Assembly: GCF_014205135.1 (NCBI RefSeq)
Contig: NZ_JACHMY010000001.1
Coordinates: forward strand, 5,642,001-5,706,000
DNA from: Kribbella italica
GTDB lineage: Bacteria > Actinomycetota > Actinomycetes > Propionibacteriales > Kribbellaceae
DNA length: 64,000 bases
Direction of reading: 5' to 3'
The notes beneath the pieces were generated by a model, which saw only the letters and a program-made list of their open reading frames with translations, searched no databases and was not told where the DNA came from. A program made the position numbers and the translations under genes. Shown here in pieces: positions 8,360 to 17,000 of the stretch. Every line of letters starts with the position of its first letter. Position 1 is the first letter of the stretch.

Positions 8360-10021
8360 CTACTTCCCCTCCGATGCTTCCTTCAGCGCCACGAAGGCCG
8401 TGGCCGGCCGGGCGGTGGTTCCGTCCCCCGGCAACGTGAGGTCCAGATTGCCCGACCACTGTGTGTCGTCGCGATCCGGGTGGTCCTCACGCCAGTGCGA
8501 GCCGCGGCTCTCCTCGCGCACCGTGGCCGCCGCGACCAGTGCGGTCGCGACGGTCGCCAGGTTGGTGGCCTCCCAGCTCGGCGTACCGGGCTCGCCCGCG
8601 GGCTTCCGGATCAGCTCACCGAGCCGGTCTCCGGCGTCCGCCAGTCCGGTCGCGCTCCGGATCACTCCGGCGCCGACCGTCATCACCCGTTGCAGCTCCG
8701 GTACGACGTCCGCGTCCACCAAGCCGGGAACCCTACCGTCGTCGGCCGGTTCGCGCAGGTCGGGCAGGTCGTCGGCCAGCACGGCCGCGATCCGGCGGGC
8801 GAAGACCAGGCCCTCCAGCAACGAGTTCGAGGCGAGCCGGTTCGCACCGTGCACGCCGGTGCAGGCGACCTCGCCGCACGCGTACAGGCCGGGCACGGAC
8901 GTCTGGCCGTGCAGGTCGGTCCAGACCCCGCCGGAGGAGTAGTGGCAGGCCGGCGCGACCGGGATCAGTTCGCGGACCGGGTCGATCCCGTGCGAGCGGC
9001 AGGACGCGAGGATGGTCGGGAACCGCACCCGCCACTTCTCGTCGCCGAAGTGCCGCGCGTCGAGCAGCATGTGGTCCTTGCCGGTGGCAAGCATCTGCCG
9101 CATGATCGCCTTCGCCACGATGTCGCGCGGTGCCAGGTCGGCGAGCTCGTGCTGACCCTCCATGAACCGGTTGCCGTCGTGGTCGACCAGGAACGCGCCC
9201 TCGCCGCGGACGGCCTCGGAGACCAACGGCTGCTGGCCTTTCGCGCCCTTGCCGAGCCACAGCACGGTCGGGTGGAACTGGATGAATTCCAGGTCCCGCA
9301 CCTTCGCGCCGGCCCGCAGCGCGAGCGCCATCCCGTCGCCGGTCGAGACGCTCGGGTTGGTCGTGGCGGCGTACAGCTGACCGAGCCCACCAGAAGCCAG
9401 TACGACGGCCCGGCTGCGGATCGCGCCGACGCCGTCGAGCTGCCCCTCGCCCATCACGTGCAGCGTGACGCCGGCGACCGCGCCGTCCGCGGCCCGGAGC
9501 AGGTCCAGCACGAGCGCGTGCTCGATGATCCGGATGTCGTCGGCCCGCTTCACGGCAGCAACCAGCGCGCGCTCGATCTCGGCACCGGTCGCGTCGCCGC
9601 CGGCGTGGGCGATCCGGTTGCGGTGGTGGCCGCCTTCGCGGGTCAGCGACAGGTCGCCGTCGGCCAGCTTGTCGAACACGGCACCGAGCTCGATCAGGTC
9701 CCGTACGGCGTCCGGCCCTTCCGTCACCAGAGCCCGTACGGCGGCCGGGTCGCTCAGCCCGGCGCCGGCGACCAGCGTGTCCTGCAGGTGGTCCTCGGGC
9801 GAGTCCTCAGGGTCGAGCGCGGCCGCGATCCCGCCCTGCGCCCACTGCGTCGAGCCCGACGCGACGACGTCCTTGGTCACCACCAGCACGGACCCGAACT
9901 CGCGCAGCCTGAGCGCGGCGGTCAGTCCCGCGATCCCCGAGCCGATCACGACGACGTCCACCGTGTCGGTCCAGCCGGGTGCGGGCGCAGCTAGCCGTTG
10001 CGGAACGGCAGGAGCAGTCAT
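8360..10021 (-). CDS. nadB: L-aspartate oxidase
   Basis: A 553-residue FAD enzyme that oxidises L-aspartate to iminoaspartate for quinolinate synthesis. It shows the dinucleotide-binding GSGIAGL near residues 27-33, the substrate-loop sequence TREGGHHRNRIAHAGGDATG, HPTVLW, the CTGVHGANRLASNSLLEGL FAD-binding block and a C-terminal helical domain. Length is normal for the family. The stop falls inside the ribosome site of nadC, indicating tight coupling. Upstream is panC, so the operon mixes the CoA and NAD pathways, as in Streptomyces relatives. Confidence 0.95.
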   Translation of the reverse strand: MTAPAVPQRLAAPAPGWTDTVDVVVIGSGIAGLTAALRLREFGSVLVVTKDVVASGSTQWAQGGIAAALDPEDSPEDHLQDTLVAGAGLSDPAAVRALVTEGPDAVRDLIELGAVFDKLADGDLSLTREGGHHRNRIAHAGGDATGAEIERALVAAVKRADDIRIIEHALVLDLLRAADGAVAGVTLHVMGEGQLDGVGAIRSRAVVLASGGLGQLYAATTNPSVSTGDGMALALRAGAKVRDLEFIQFHPTVLWLGKGAKGQQPLVSEAVRGEGAFLVDHDGNRFMEGQHELADLAPRDIVAKAIMRQMLATGKDHMLLDARHFGDEKWRVRFPTILASCRSHGIDPVRELIPVAPACHYSSGGVWTDLHGQTSVPGLYACGEVACTGVHGANRLASNSLLEGLVFARRIAAVLADDLPDLREPADDGRVPGLVDADVVPELQRVMTVGAGVIRSATGLADAGDRLGELIRKPAGEPGTPSWEATNLATVATALVAAATVREESRGSHWREDHPDRDDTQWSGNLDLTLPGDGTTARPATAFVALKEASEGK

Positions 10022-10043
10022 CCAGCGACCGTATCAATGGATT

Positions 10044-10871
10044 TCATCGGAGGGTGATGGAAATGTTGTCAATGAGACGAGTCGTGCCGACGCGGGCGGC
10101 GATCAGCATTCTGGCCTCGCCGGGACCGATCACCGGGCCCAAGTCGGGCGCTCTGAGCGCCAGGTAGTCGATCTTCACCGACGGGACCGCCTCCAGCTCG
10201 GCGTGCGCCGCCGCCAGTACGGCGTCCGGCCCGTTCATCCCGGCTTTCGCGCCCGCGGTGAGCGCCCGGTACAGGACCAGGGCCTCGTCACGCTCGGTCT
10301 CGTCCAGGTACCGGTTGCGCGACGACAGCGCCAGCCCGTCGGGCTCGCGCACGGTCGGGACCGGCACGATGTCGACGTCCCAGTCCAGGTCGCAGACCAT
10401 CTCCCGGATCAGCGTGATCTGCTGGTAGTCCTTCTCGCCGAACAGCGCCAGGTCCGGCGAGGTCAGGTGCAGCATCTTCGCGACCACCGTCAGGACGCCG
10501 CCGAAGTGTCCCGGGCGGACCATGCCCTCCAGCTCGTCGGCGAGTGGGCCGGGGTGCACGGTGATCGACGGCTCGTTCGGATACAGCTCGTCGCGGGACG
10601 GGTTGAAGACCAGGTCGACGCCCTCGGCCTTGGCGATCGCCAGGTCGCTGGCCAGCGTGCGCGGGTACCGGTCGAAGTCCTCGCTCGGCCCGAACTGCAA
10701 CGGGTTCACGAAGATCGTCAGCAGCACGCTGCCCTCCGGCCCGACCCGCTCGCGGGCCTCGGCGAGCAGCGCGGCATGGCCGTCGTGCAGCGCGCCCATG
10801 GTCATCACGACCGCCCGCGGGCGGACCGCCGCCGCGGCGCGCAGCTCGGCCTTCGTCTGGGTGAGTCTCAT
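10044..10871 (-). CDS. panC: Pantothenate synthetase
   Basis: A 275-residue nucleotidyltransferase-fold enzyme joining pantoate and beta-alanine with ATP hydrolysis to AMP. It has the MGALHDGH adenylate motif (25-32), FVNPLQF, GEKDYQQ and the KMSKS-like SSRNRYL. It overlaps the upstream DUF2520 gene by 4 bp (ATGA), so translation is coupled. No panD lies between panC and nadB, although some actinobacterial versions of this operon carry it; beta-alanine must come from elsewhere. Confidence 0.95.
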   Translation of the reverse strand: MRLTQTKAELRAAAAVRPRAVVMTMGALHDGHAALLAEARERVGPEGSVLLTIFVNPLQFGPSEDFDRYPRTLASDLAIAKAEGVDLVFNPSRDELYPNEPSITVHPGPLADELEGMVRPGHFGGVLTVVAKMLHLTSPDLALFGEKDYQQITLIREMVCDLDWDVDIVPVPTVREPDGLALSSRNRYLDETERDEALVLYRALTAGAKAGMNGPDAVLAAAHAELEAVPSVKIDYLALRAPDLGPVIGPGEARMLIAARVGTTRLIDNISITLR

Positions 10872-11710
10872 CGCGGTGCCTCCCCTGTCCGGTGCCGCTT
10901 CAACAGCTCGGCGAACCGGCCGGCTGTCGCGCCGTCGATCCGCCCGTCCTCTGTCACCCGTTCCACCGTGGCCCGGGCCAGCTCGGCGTACGTGCTCGCC
11001 GTACGGCCCCGCAGGACGGCCAGGTGGGCCTCCACCGTCTCCACGTCGCCGCGCGCGATCGGCCCGGTGAGCGCATCATGACCGGACCGCAGCGTGTTGT
11101 CGAGAGTTGCGGACAGCAGCGGGCCAAGCGCCGCCGCCGGATCCCGTACTCCGGCTTCCTTCAGTACGTCGTACGCCTGGCTGACCAGTATGGTCAGGTG
11201 GTTCGCCCCGTGCACCAGACCGGCGTGGTAGAGCGCCCGCTGCTCTTCGGCGACCCACTGGACGCCGGCACCGAGCCCCTTGACCAGGCGCTCGACGAAG
11301 GCGGTTGCCTCGGCTGGAGCCGTGGCGGTGAACACCACTCCGGTCAGGTCGACCAGGCCGCCTGGGAACGTCATGGGCGGGTGTAGTGCGACCGGTGTGG
11401 CTTCGGTGCCCTGCAGGACTCCAAGCCCGTGCGCACCCGACAGGTGGACGACGTACTGGTCAGGTGTCAGCGGCAACGTGGCCGCGACCGGTCCGATCGC
11501 GTCGTCCGGTACGGCGAGCAGTACGACGTCCGCCTGGCGGGTGACCTGGTCAGGCGGGAGTACAGGTACGTGCGGGAGCAGGTGGGCGGCCCGGTCGAGC
11601 GATGCTCGCGAGCGCGCGCTGACGCCGGTGACGGGATGTCCGGCCGCCGCCAAGGCTGCTCCCAGGGCGCTGCCGGCCCGCCCGGCTCCGATGATGCCGA
11701 TGCGTTCCAT
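10868..11710 (-). CDS. Rossmann-fold DUF2520-type oxidoreductase-like protein
   Basis: About 280 residues: an N-terminal NAD(P)-binding Rossmann domain (IGIIGAGRAGSALGAAL) followed by an all-helical DUF2520-like domain resembling the 6-phosphogluconate/ketopantoate reductase C-terminal fold. VVHLSGAHGLGVL and ALHPPMTF are typical of this family. It heads the panC-nadB-nadC-coaX operon, and the same neighbour occurs in other actinobacteria. A ketopantoate-reductase-like (PanE) or NADP-linked role in pantothenate synthesis is an attractive inference, not proven. ATG at 11710 preferred; an in-frame GTG two codons upstream is possible. Confidence 0.8.
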   Translation of the reverse strand: MERIGIIGAGRAGSALGAALAAAGHPVTGVSARSRASLDRAAHLLPHVPVLPPDQVTRQADVVLLAVPDDAIGPVAATLPLTPDQYVVHLSGAHGLGVLQGTEATPVALHPPMTFPGGLVDLTGVVFTATAPAEATAFVERLVKGLGAGVQWVAEEQRALYHAGLVHGANHLTILVSQAYDVLKEAGVRDPAAALGPLLSATLDNTLRSGHDALTGPIARGDVETVEAHLAVLRGRTASTYAELARATVERVTEDGRIDGATAGRFAELLKRHRTGEAPR

Positions 11711-11832
11711 GTCCACTCTCTACGTTCCAGTCCTCTACCGAGGTACCAGACGATTGGTGCGGTTGCGGACAAGGGTAGTGCGGATTGTGTGGGTGTGGTG
11801 GAGTCCTCCGTCACAGATGGGAGCATGAGCCC

Positions 11833-12399
11833 GTGAGCAGATCCGCAGAGCCCTGGGCCGAGCCGACCGGCCTGACCGCGATCCTGATCGCCGTACCGGA
11901 GCTGGCCGCGTTCACCGACCGGTGGCGGTCGGCGTCGTACTCGTCCGCCCGGCCGCAGCTGCCGCTCAACGCGATGATCCCGCCGCACGTGACCGTGCTG
12001 GTGCCGTGGGTGCAGGACCCGACGCCGGAGGACGTGCAGCGGCTGACCGAGGCCGTCGCGGACGTGGCGCCGTTCGACCTGTCGTTCCGGGCGGCCGGGC
12101 AGTTCGCGAACGGGACGGCCTGGCTGATGCCCGAGCCGTACGACGAGGTGCTTGCCCTGGTCAACGCCGTCCTGTTCGCGTTTCCGGACTGCCCGCCGTA
12201 CGGGGGTGAGCACCTGGAGCCGCGTCCGCACCTGACGATCTCCTCGTCGGCGCAGGGCACTCCGGCGGTGGTCGCCGAGGCCGAGGAGGCGCTGGCCAAG
12301 TCTCCGCCGGCGCCGGTGCGGATCGACGACCTCACCCTCTGGCGCGAGGGCGAAGACAGCGTGTGGCAGTTGATCGGCTCGGTTCCGCTCGGTGCGTAG
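11833..12399 (+). CDS. 2H phosphoesterase / 2'-5' RNA ligase family protein
   Basis: A 188-residue protein with the two His motifs of the 2H (LigT/CPDase) superfamily: PPHVTVLVP (His52) and PRPHLTISS (His133). These proteins hydrolyse or ligate 2',3'-cyclic or 2'-5' phosphodiester bonds; the actual substrate cannot be read from sequence. The GTG at 11833 follows GGGAG by about 9 bp. It is divergent from the DUF2520-panC operon across about 120 bp and overlaps the downstream methyltransferase by 8 bp. Confidence 0.82.
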   Translation: MSRSAEPWAEPTGLTAILIAVPELAAFTDRWRSASYSSARPQLPLNAMIPPHVTVLVPWVQDPTPEDVQRLTEAVADVAPFDLSFRAAGQFANGTAWLMPEPYDEVLALVNAVLFAFPDCPPYGGEHLEPRPHLTISSSAQGTPAVVAEAEEALAKSPPAPVRIDDLTLWREGEDSVWQLIGSVPLGA

Positions 12400-13276
12400 C
12401 TTCCGCACCGCCTGGGACCTCGCTCTCTACGGACCCGAAGGTTTCTACCGTCGGGAGCGTCCGGCGGCTCACTTCCGTACTTCTGTCCATGCCTCCCCGC
12501 TGTTCGCGGGTGCTCTGGTGCGCCTGGCTCGCGAGATCGGGGCGTCCGAGCTCACCGACATCGGCGCCGGCTCGGGCGAGCTCGGCCGTGCGGTTGCTGC
12601 ACTGGCGCCCGACCTGACCGTCACCGGCATCGAGCTCGACGACGAGCTGCCGGCGACGCTCACCGGCCTGGTGATCGCCAACGAGTGGCTCGACAACATC
12701 CCCTGCGAACTGGCCGAGCTGTCCGACGACGGCGAACCCCGGTACCTGCTCGAGGATCTCTCGCTCGGCTCAGTTGTCGAGGGCAACGACCGCGCCTGGC
12801 TCGACGCCTGGTGGCCGCTGGCCGAACCGGGCGACCGCGCCGAGATCGGTACCACCCGCGACGCCGCGTGGTCCGGCGTACTGGACCGGCTCGAGGACGG
12901 GCTCGCGATCGCGATCGACTACGGTCATGTCCGCGCTGGGCGGCCGCCGTACGGGACACTGAGCGGTTTCCGCCGCGGCCGTGAGTGTGACCCGGTCCCC
13001 GACGGCTCCTGCGACATCACCGCCCACGTCGCGCTCGACTCCCTCGGCGGCACCATCACCACCCAGCGGGGCGCGCTCCTGACCCTGGGAGTCTCAGCAG
13101 ACCGCCCCGGCAACGACCTGGCTCGCAGCGACCCTCTCCGCTACGTGGCCGGGCTGTCGTCCGCAGGAGAGGCAGCGGAGCTGCTGGACCCGGCCGGACT
13201 CGGCTCGTTCGGCTGGGTCTGGACCGCGAGAGGTGCTGACGTCGTACGGCGGGCCTCGCGGGCTCTGGTGGTCTGA
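12392..13276 (+). CDS. SAM-dependent methyltransferase, MidA/NDUFAF7 (DUF185) family
   Basis: A 294-residue class I methyltransferase with motif I TDIGAGSGELG (55-65), GIELDD, the family hallmark ANEWLDNIPCE (96-106), AIDYGH and a C-terminal LLDPAGLGSFGWVW. Mitochondrial NDUFAF7 of this family dimethylates an arginine of NDUFS2, the 49-kDa subunit of complex I. A NuoD (NDUFS2) homologue lies 2 kb downstream, so the pairing suggests a conserved enzyme-substrate relation (inference). The GTG start overlaps the preceding gene. The last 136 bp overlap the convergent PH-domain gene, yet the C-terminus matches the family, so the overlap appears genuine. Confidence 0.82.
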   Translation: MRSFRTAWDLALYGPEGFYRRERPAAHFRTSVHASPLFAGALVRLAREIGASELTDIGAGSGELGRAVAALAPDLTVTGIELDDELPATLTGLVIANEWLDNIPCELAELSDDGEPRYLLEDLSLGSVVEGNDRAWLDAWWPLAEPGDRAEIGTTRDAAWSGVLDRLEDGLAIAIDYGHVRAGRPPYGTLSGFRRGRECDPVPDGSCDITAHVALDSLGGTITTQRGALLTLGVSADRPGNDLARSDPLRYVAGLSSAGEAAELLDPAGLGSFGWVWTARGADVVRRASRALVV

Positions 13277-14757
13277 GCTTCCAGGAGGAGGGCTGCGTCG
13301 GCTACGTCCCGGTGGAGGGCTACCGCGTCGGTCGGGCCGAGCGGGGTGTCCACGTGGACGTTGGCGATCCGCAGGCGGCGCTGGATCGGCCCCTGCTGGA
13401 CCCGGACCGACTGGGTCTTGTGGTGGAGGACCACTGAGGTCTTGCGGCTGATCCAGCCGCGCTGGGTGACCAGGACCTGGTCGTCAGCGCCGTACGCGAG
13501 GTAGCGCCAGCCGACCGGCCGCAGCCACTTCACCCGGCTCGGCGCCTGGTGCATCTCGATGCGGGAGAGGTCGAAGCCGGGCAGGACGCGGTTGAGTACG
13601 CCGGCCACCTCGGAGCGCTCGCCGACCGGGAGCAGCTGGACGCCGTTCTGGTCCTCCTCGCCGTCGCCGGAGATGCTGCCGACCACGCCGGCGATGTCCA
13701 GGTCGACGCGGGACCAGCCGAGGCGGCGCCAGATCACCGGCTCGGTGATCAGCAGGCCCTGCACCCGGCCCGGCGGGACGGTCTGGCGCTGCAGGTCGAA
13801 CAGGCCGCGCTTGGTCCGCAGACCGTCGCGGCTCTCGATCAGCGTGAACTTGTGGTTGCCGACGACCTGCTTCCAGATCGGCTGCACCACACCGAGCAGC
13901 AGCGGCACACCGGCGAACAGACCGACGTGGAACTCCAGCACGGTCGTCGCCACGATCAGCCAGATCAGACCGGCGAGGCTACCGAGCACGGTGGACGACA
14001 GGAGCGTCGCACCGAGCAGGCGGCCGGTGGGGACGACCAGCAGCGGCGGCGGCTCGTGCTCCGGTCGCACTGCCTCCTCGACGGAGTCCTTGCCCTTGGC
14101 CCTGACCAGCAGGATGCCGCGGAGCTTGGCCGCCTCCTCGGAGGTGAAGTAGCTCAGCTTGCCGTCGCTGCGGCTGCCGCCCGCGACGTCCATCCGCAGC
14201 TCGGCCATGTTGAACAGGCGCGCGACGAAGGGCTGGGCGACGTCGATCGCCTGGATGCGATCGAAGCGGATGATCCGCGTCCGGCGGAAGAGGAACCCGC
14301 TGTCGACCCGGATCGCGTCGTCGGTGAGCTGCCACTTGGTGAACCACCACGACAGCGCGCCGAGCAGCATCCCGCCGACCAGGACGGCGCCCAGCGCGAT
14401 CCCGGCGATCTTGAGGTTGCTCCGCAGGCCCTCGTTGTTGGCCATCGCGAACGCGGCGACGACGAAGTAGCCCCAGCCCTTGACGAAGGGGGTGAGCGGG
14501 TGGAGCCGGTCGCCTTCGCGCTCGGTCAGGGGCGGTGGTGTGTCGCCGGGTGCCGGGGTCTCGCCGGGTGCCGGGGTCCCTCCGGGTGCCGGGGTCCCTC
14601 CGGGTGCCGGGGTCCCTCCGGGTGCCGGGGTCCCTCCGGGTGCCGGGGTCCCTCCGGGTGCCGGGGTCTCGCTGGATGCCGGCGTCTCGCCGGGTGGTGG
14701 CGTGCTCGGAGCCGCGGCCGGCGGTGCGCCGTACGGGGTGGGGTTCTGCTCGGTCAC
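13141..14757 (-). CDS. Bacterial PH-domain (YdbT-like) membrane protein with Pro-rich repeat N-terminus
   Basis: Encodes 538 residues. The N-terminal 75 residues are low-complexity and Pro/Gly/Thr-rich, with seven TPAPG hexapeptide units. Then come paired membrane helices and repeated bPH2 modules (LTDDAIRVDSGFLFRRT, RFDRIQAIDVAQP, KFTLIESRDGLRTKRG, LVTQRGWISRKTSVV). The C-tail is Ser/Ala/Pro-rich. YdbS/YdbT-type PH proteins are membrane-associated, of poorly known function. The GTG at 14757 overlaps the stop of the upstream small PH gene (GTGA), so the two are a YdbS-YdbT-like pair. The 3' end overlaps the methyltransferase gene on the other strand by 136 bp. Confidence 0.8.
   Translation of the reverse strand: MTEQNPTPYGAPPAAAPSTPPPGETPASSETPAPGGTPAPGGTPAPGGTPAPGGTPAPGGTPAPGETPAPGDTPPPLTEREGDRLHPLTPFVKGWGYFVVAAFAMANNEGLRSNLKIAGIALGAVLVGGMLLGALSWWFTKWQLTDDAIRVDSGFLFRRTRIIRFDRIQAIDVAQPFVARLFNMAELRMDVAGGSRSDGKLSYFTSEEAAKLRGILLVRAKGKDSVEEAVRPEHEPPPLLVVPTGRLLGATLLSSTVLGSLAGLIWLIVATTVLEFHVGLFAGVPLLLGVVQPIWKQVVGNHKFTLIESRDGLRTKRGLFDLQRQTVPPGRVQGLLITEPVIWRRLGWSRVDLDIAGVVGSISGDGEEDQNGVQLLPVGERSEVAGVLNRVLPGFDLSRIEMHQAPSRVKWLRPVGWRYLAYGADDQVLVTQRGWISRKTSVVLHHKTQSVRVQQGPIQRRLRIANVHVDTPLGPTDAVALHRDVADAALLLEAQTTRAREARRTTSAPLAVQTQPNEPSPAGSSSSAASPADDSPAT
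14543..14700 (-). repeat. 18-bp coding minisatellite
   Basis: Tandem 18-bp units built on the + strand core GGGTGCCGGGGTC, about seven near-identical copies plus degenerate flanks. On the minus strand they encode TPAPG-G/E hexapeptides in the N-terminal tail of the PH-domain protein. Identical neighbouring units suggest copy-number variation by slippage, keeping frame because the unit is 6 codons. Confidence 0.85.
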
Positions 14758-15242
14758 AGGCCCCACGCCTGGGCTTGGCCGAGGGCGGACAGGCGGTCGC
14801 GCAGGCGGCTCGCCTCGTCGGGGTGCAGGCCGGGGATCTTCGCGTCCGTGGCCGGCGTCGCCGTGTGCAGCTCGACCGTGGCGATCCCGTACGACCGCTC
14901 CAGCGGCCCGGCCGCGACGTCGACGAACTGCATCCGCCCGTACGGCACGACGACCAACTGGCGGAACATGATCCCGTGGCTGACCAGCAGCTCGTCCTCG
15001 CGTTCGGCGTACTTCCAGGACCGCTGGTTGCGCCCGATCAGGCTCCACGACCAGGCGAACCCCGCCGCGACGACGAGGACCCACAGGCCGCCGTACAGCC
15101 AGCTCAGGGTCAACCCGAACGCCAGCAACCCGGCGATCGCGGTCACCCCGCACAGGATCGCCGACGTGACCCGGCGCGCCGCCGCGAGCTTGGGCGAGAC
15201 CGGCGTCCAACTGACATCCGAAGGTGCGAAGAGGTCGTCCAC
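14754..15242 (-). CDS. Small bacterial PH-domain membrane protein (YdbS-like)
   Basis: A 162-residue protein with two adjacent membrane helices (about 30-70) followed by one bPH2 domain (DELLVSHGIMFRQLVVVPYGRMQ, VDVAAGPLERSYGI, VELHTATPATDAKIPGL). The pattern matches the short YdbS partner of YdbT. The GTG at 15242 is chosen as the only start upstream of the first helix. It overlaps the larger PH gene by 4 bp. It diverges from the nuoD homologue over just 26 bp, so the two promoters must interlock. Confidence 0.8.
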   Translation of the reverse strand: MDDLFAPSDVSWTPVSPKLAAARRVTSAILCGVTAIAGLLAFGLTLSWLYGGLWVLVVAAGFAWSWSLIGRNQRSWKYAEREDELLVSHGIMFRQLVVVPYGRMQFVDVAAGPLERSYGIATVELHTATPATDAKIPGLHPDEASRLRDRLSALGQAQAWGL

Positions 15243-15268
15243 GCACCAAGCCTGTCACGATAGGGGGC

Positions 15269-16474
15269 ATGAGTGCGGAAAGAGTCGTCGGAATCGGCGC
15301 CGGAGCGGCGGGACTTGACCCGGCGTACGAGCGTGGAGGGACCGGCAGCGGGTCCCAGCTGCCGACCACCGACATGGTGCTCAACATCGGTCCGCAGCAC
15401 CCCGCGACGCACGGCGTACTGCGTCTGCGGCTGACGCTGGACGGCGAACGGATCGTCGGCTGCGAGCCGATCATCGGCTACATGCACCGCGGCGCCGAGA
15501 AGCTGTTCGAGGTGCGCGACTACCGGCAGATCATCGTGCTCGCGAACCGGCACGACTGGCTGTCGGCGTTCTCCAACGAGCTCGGCGTCGTGATGGGCGT
15601 CGAACGGATGATGGGCCTGGAGGTCCCGGTCCGCGCCGTCTGGATGCGGACGCTGCTCGCCGAGTTGAACCGGATCCTCAACCACCTGATGTTCCTCGGC
15701 TCGTACCCGCTCGAGCTCGGCGCGATCACGCCCGTCTTCTACGCCTTCCGCGAGCGCGAGACGATCCAGTCCGTGCTCGAGGAACTGTCCGGCGGCCGGA
15801 TGCACTACATGTTCAACCGCGTCGGTGGGCTGAAGGAAGACCTTCCGTACGGGTGGCTCGGGCGTGCGTCGGCCGCTTCCGCCGCCGTTCGTGGGCGGTT
15901 GCCCGACATCGAGAACCTTGTCCTCGGCAACGAGATCTTCCGCGCCCGGACCGTCGGCGTCGGTCGGCTCTCCCCCGAACTGATCGCGGCGTACGGCGTC
16001 ACCGGCCCGATCGCCCGCGCCTCCGGCGTCGACGCCGACCTGCGCCGCGACGAGCCCTACCTCGCGTACGACGAACTGCTGCGCGACGGCGTCCTGCGCG
16101 TTGTCACCCGCTCCGACGGCGACTGCTACGCCCGCTTCGCCCTGCTGCTCGAACAGGTCAAGGTCTCCCTCGACCTCGTCGACGCCTGCCTCGACCGCCT
16201 CGCCACGATGCCCGCCGGTCCGGTCAACGTCCGCCTCCCCAAGATCCTCAAGGTCCCCGAAGGCCAGACCTACACCTGGACCGAGAACCCCCTCGGCATC
16301 AACGGCTACTACCTCGTCTCCCGCGGCGACAAGACCCCCTGGCGCCTGAAGCTCCGCTCGGCGTCCTTCAACAACATCTCCGTACTGCCCGAGATGCTCC
16401 CCAACACCATCGTCGCCGACATGATCGCCATCCTGGGCAGCATGTTCTTCGTGGTCGGCGACATCGACAAGTAG
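15269..16474 (+). CDS. Solitary NuoD-like protein (NADH dehydrogenase 49-kDa subunit homologue)
   Basis: A 401-residue homologue of NuoD, with the quinone-pocket motif GPQHPATHG (41-49), GYMHRGAEKL, NRHDWLSAF and LNRILNHLM. It lacks the CxxC pairs of NiFe hydrogenases, as expected for NuoD. No other nuo gene is nearby, so this is a free-standing paralogue like the second nuoD of Streptomyces. The ATG at 15269 follows AGGGGG. Its neighbour, a MidA/NDUFAF7-like methyltransferase, belongs to the family that modifies NDUFS2/NuoD in mitochondria. It may be an alternative complex I subunit; role unproven. Confidence 0.85.
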   Translation: MSAERVVGIGAGAAGLDPAYERGGTGSGSQLPTTDMVLNIGPQHPATHGVLRLRLTLDGERIVGCEPIIGYMHRGAEKLFEVRDYRQIIVLANRHDWLSAFSNELGVVMGVERMMGLEVPVRAVWMRTLLAELNRILNHLMFLGSYPLELGAITPVFYAFRERETIQSVLEELSGGRMHYMFNRVGGLKEDLPYGWLGRASAASAAVRGRLPDIENLVLGNEIFRARTVGVGRLSPELIAAYGVTGPIARASGVDADLRRDEPYLAYDELLRDGVLRVVTRSDGDCYARFALLLEQVKVSLDLVDACLDRLATMPAGPVNVRLPKILKVPEGQTYTWTENPLGINGYYLVSRGDKTPWRLKLRSASFNNISVLPEMLPNTIVADMIAILGSMFFVVGDIDK

Positions 16475-16502
16475 CTTTGCTTGTCCCCTCCACACGTTTT
16501 CC

Positions 16503-16529
16503 CCCACGCGGCCGGCTACGCCGCGTGGG
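16503..16529 (+). terminator. Strong hairpin after the nuoD homologue
   Basis: Perfect 10-bp arms CCCACGCGGC and GCCGCGTGGG with a 7-nt loop, 28 bp after the stop. There is no following T-run, as is common in high-GC actinobacteria. Confidence 0.6.
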
Positions 16530-16583
16530 CTGATGCCGCGGCGGCCGACAGAAGTCACACAGCAGAGAGCAGCTGCCTTGCTA

Positions 16584-16645
16584 TATACTTAGCGTTTCAT
16601 TTCTGAAACCGTAAGTGTGTTAGTGTATGAAATACGGAACGCTAA
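16584..16645 (+). promoter_or_regulatory. hipBA promoter/operator with repeated half-sites
   Basis: An unusually AT-rich stretch. A TATACT -10-like box lies at 16584-16589. Half-sites TTAGCGTTTC (16589-16598) and GAAACCGTAA (16605-16614) form an imperfect inverted repeat overlapping it, and a third half-site GGAACGCTAA lies at 16636-16645. This is the expected layout for HipB autorepression. Confidence 0.6.
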
Positions 16646-16661
16646 AACCACGGAGGTCGTC

Positions 16662-17000
16662 ATGGCGACAGCTCGCCCGACACCCATGGCGGTCAATCGT
16701 GCCCTTGCGCAAGCAGGCACCCACCTGGCCACCTGGCGCCGCCTGCAGCAGCTGACCTCCGAGCAGGTCGCCGACCGCGCCGGTGTCTCCCGCACGACCT
16801 TGCACCGGCTCGAGTCCGGCGCCGGAGCCAGTCTCGAGAACACGCTCCGCGTCGCGAGAGCCCTCGGAGTCATGGACCTCTTGGTCGCATCCATCGATCC
16901 GTACAACTCCGACGTCGGGCGTCTCCGCGCCGACGAGGAACTTCCGCAACGGGTCCGGCGACCAGCGCAACCTCGGAGGCAGACCGGTGCCGAAAGCTGA
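16662..17000 (+). CDS. hipB: HipB-type antitoxin (XRE-family HTH)
   Basis: A 112-residue protein with a Cro/CI helix-turn-helix (WRRLQQLTSEQVADRAGVSRTTLHRLESG, about residues 27-55). It is longer at the C-terminus than E. coli HipB. It should bind and neutralise HipA and repress the operon with it. ATG at 16662 with GGAGG 7 bp upstream. Its last 14 bp overlap hipA, the standard translational coupling in hipBA operons. Palindromic half-sites lie directly upstream. Confidence 0.88.
   Translation: MATARPTPMAVNRALAQAGTHLATWRRLQQLTSEQVADRAGVSRTTLHRLESGAGASLENTLRVARALGVMDLLVASIDPYNSDVGRLRADEELPQRVRRPAQPRRQTGAES

Noticed and set aside
14543..14700. Possible CRISPR array
   Set aside because: The 18-bp units are directly adjacent without spacers and encode an in-frame Pro-rich tail.
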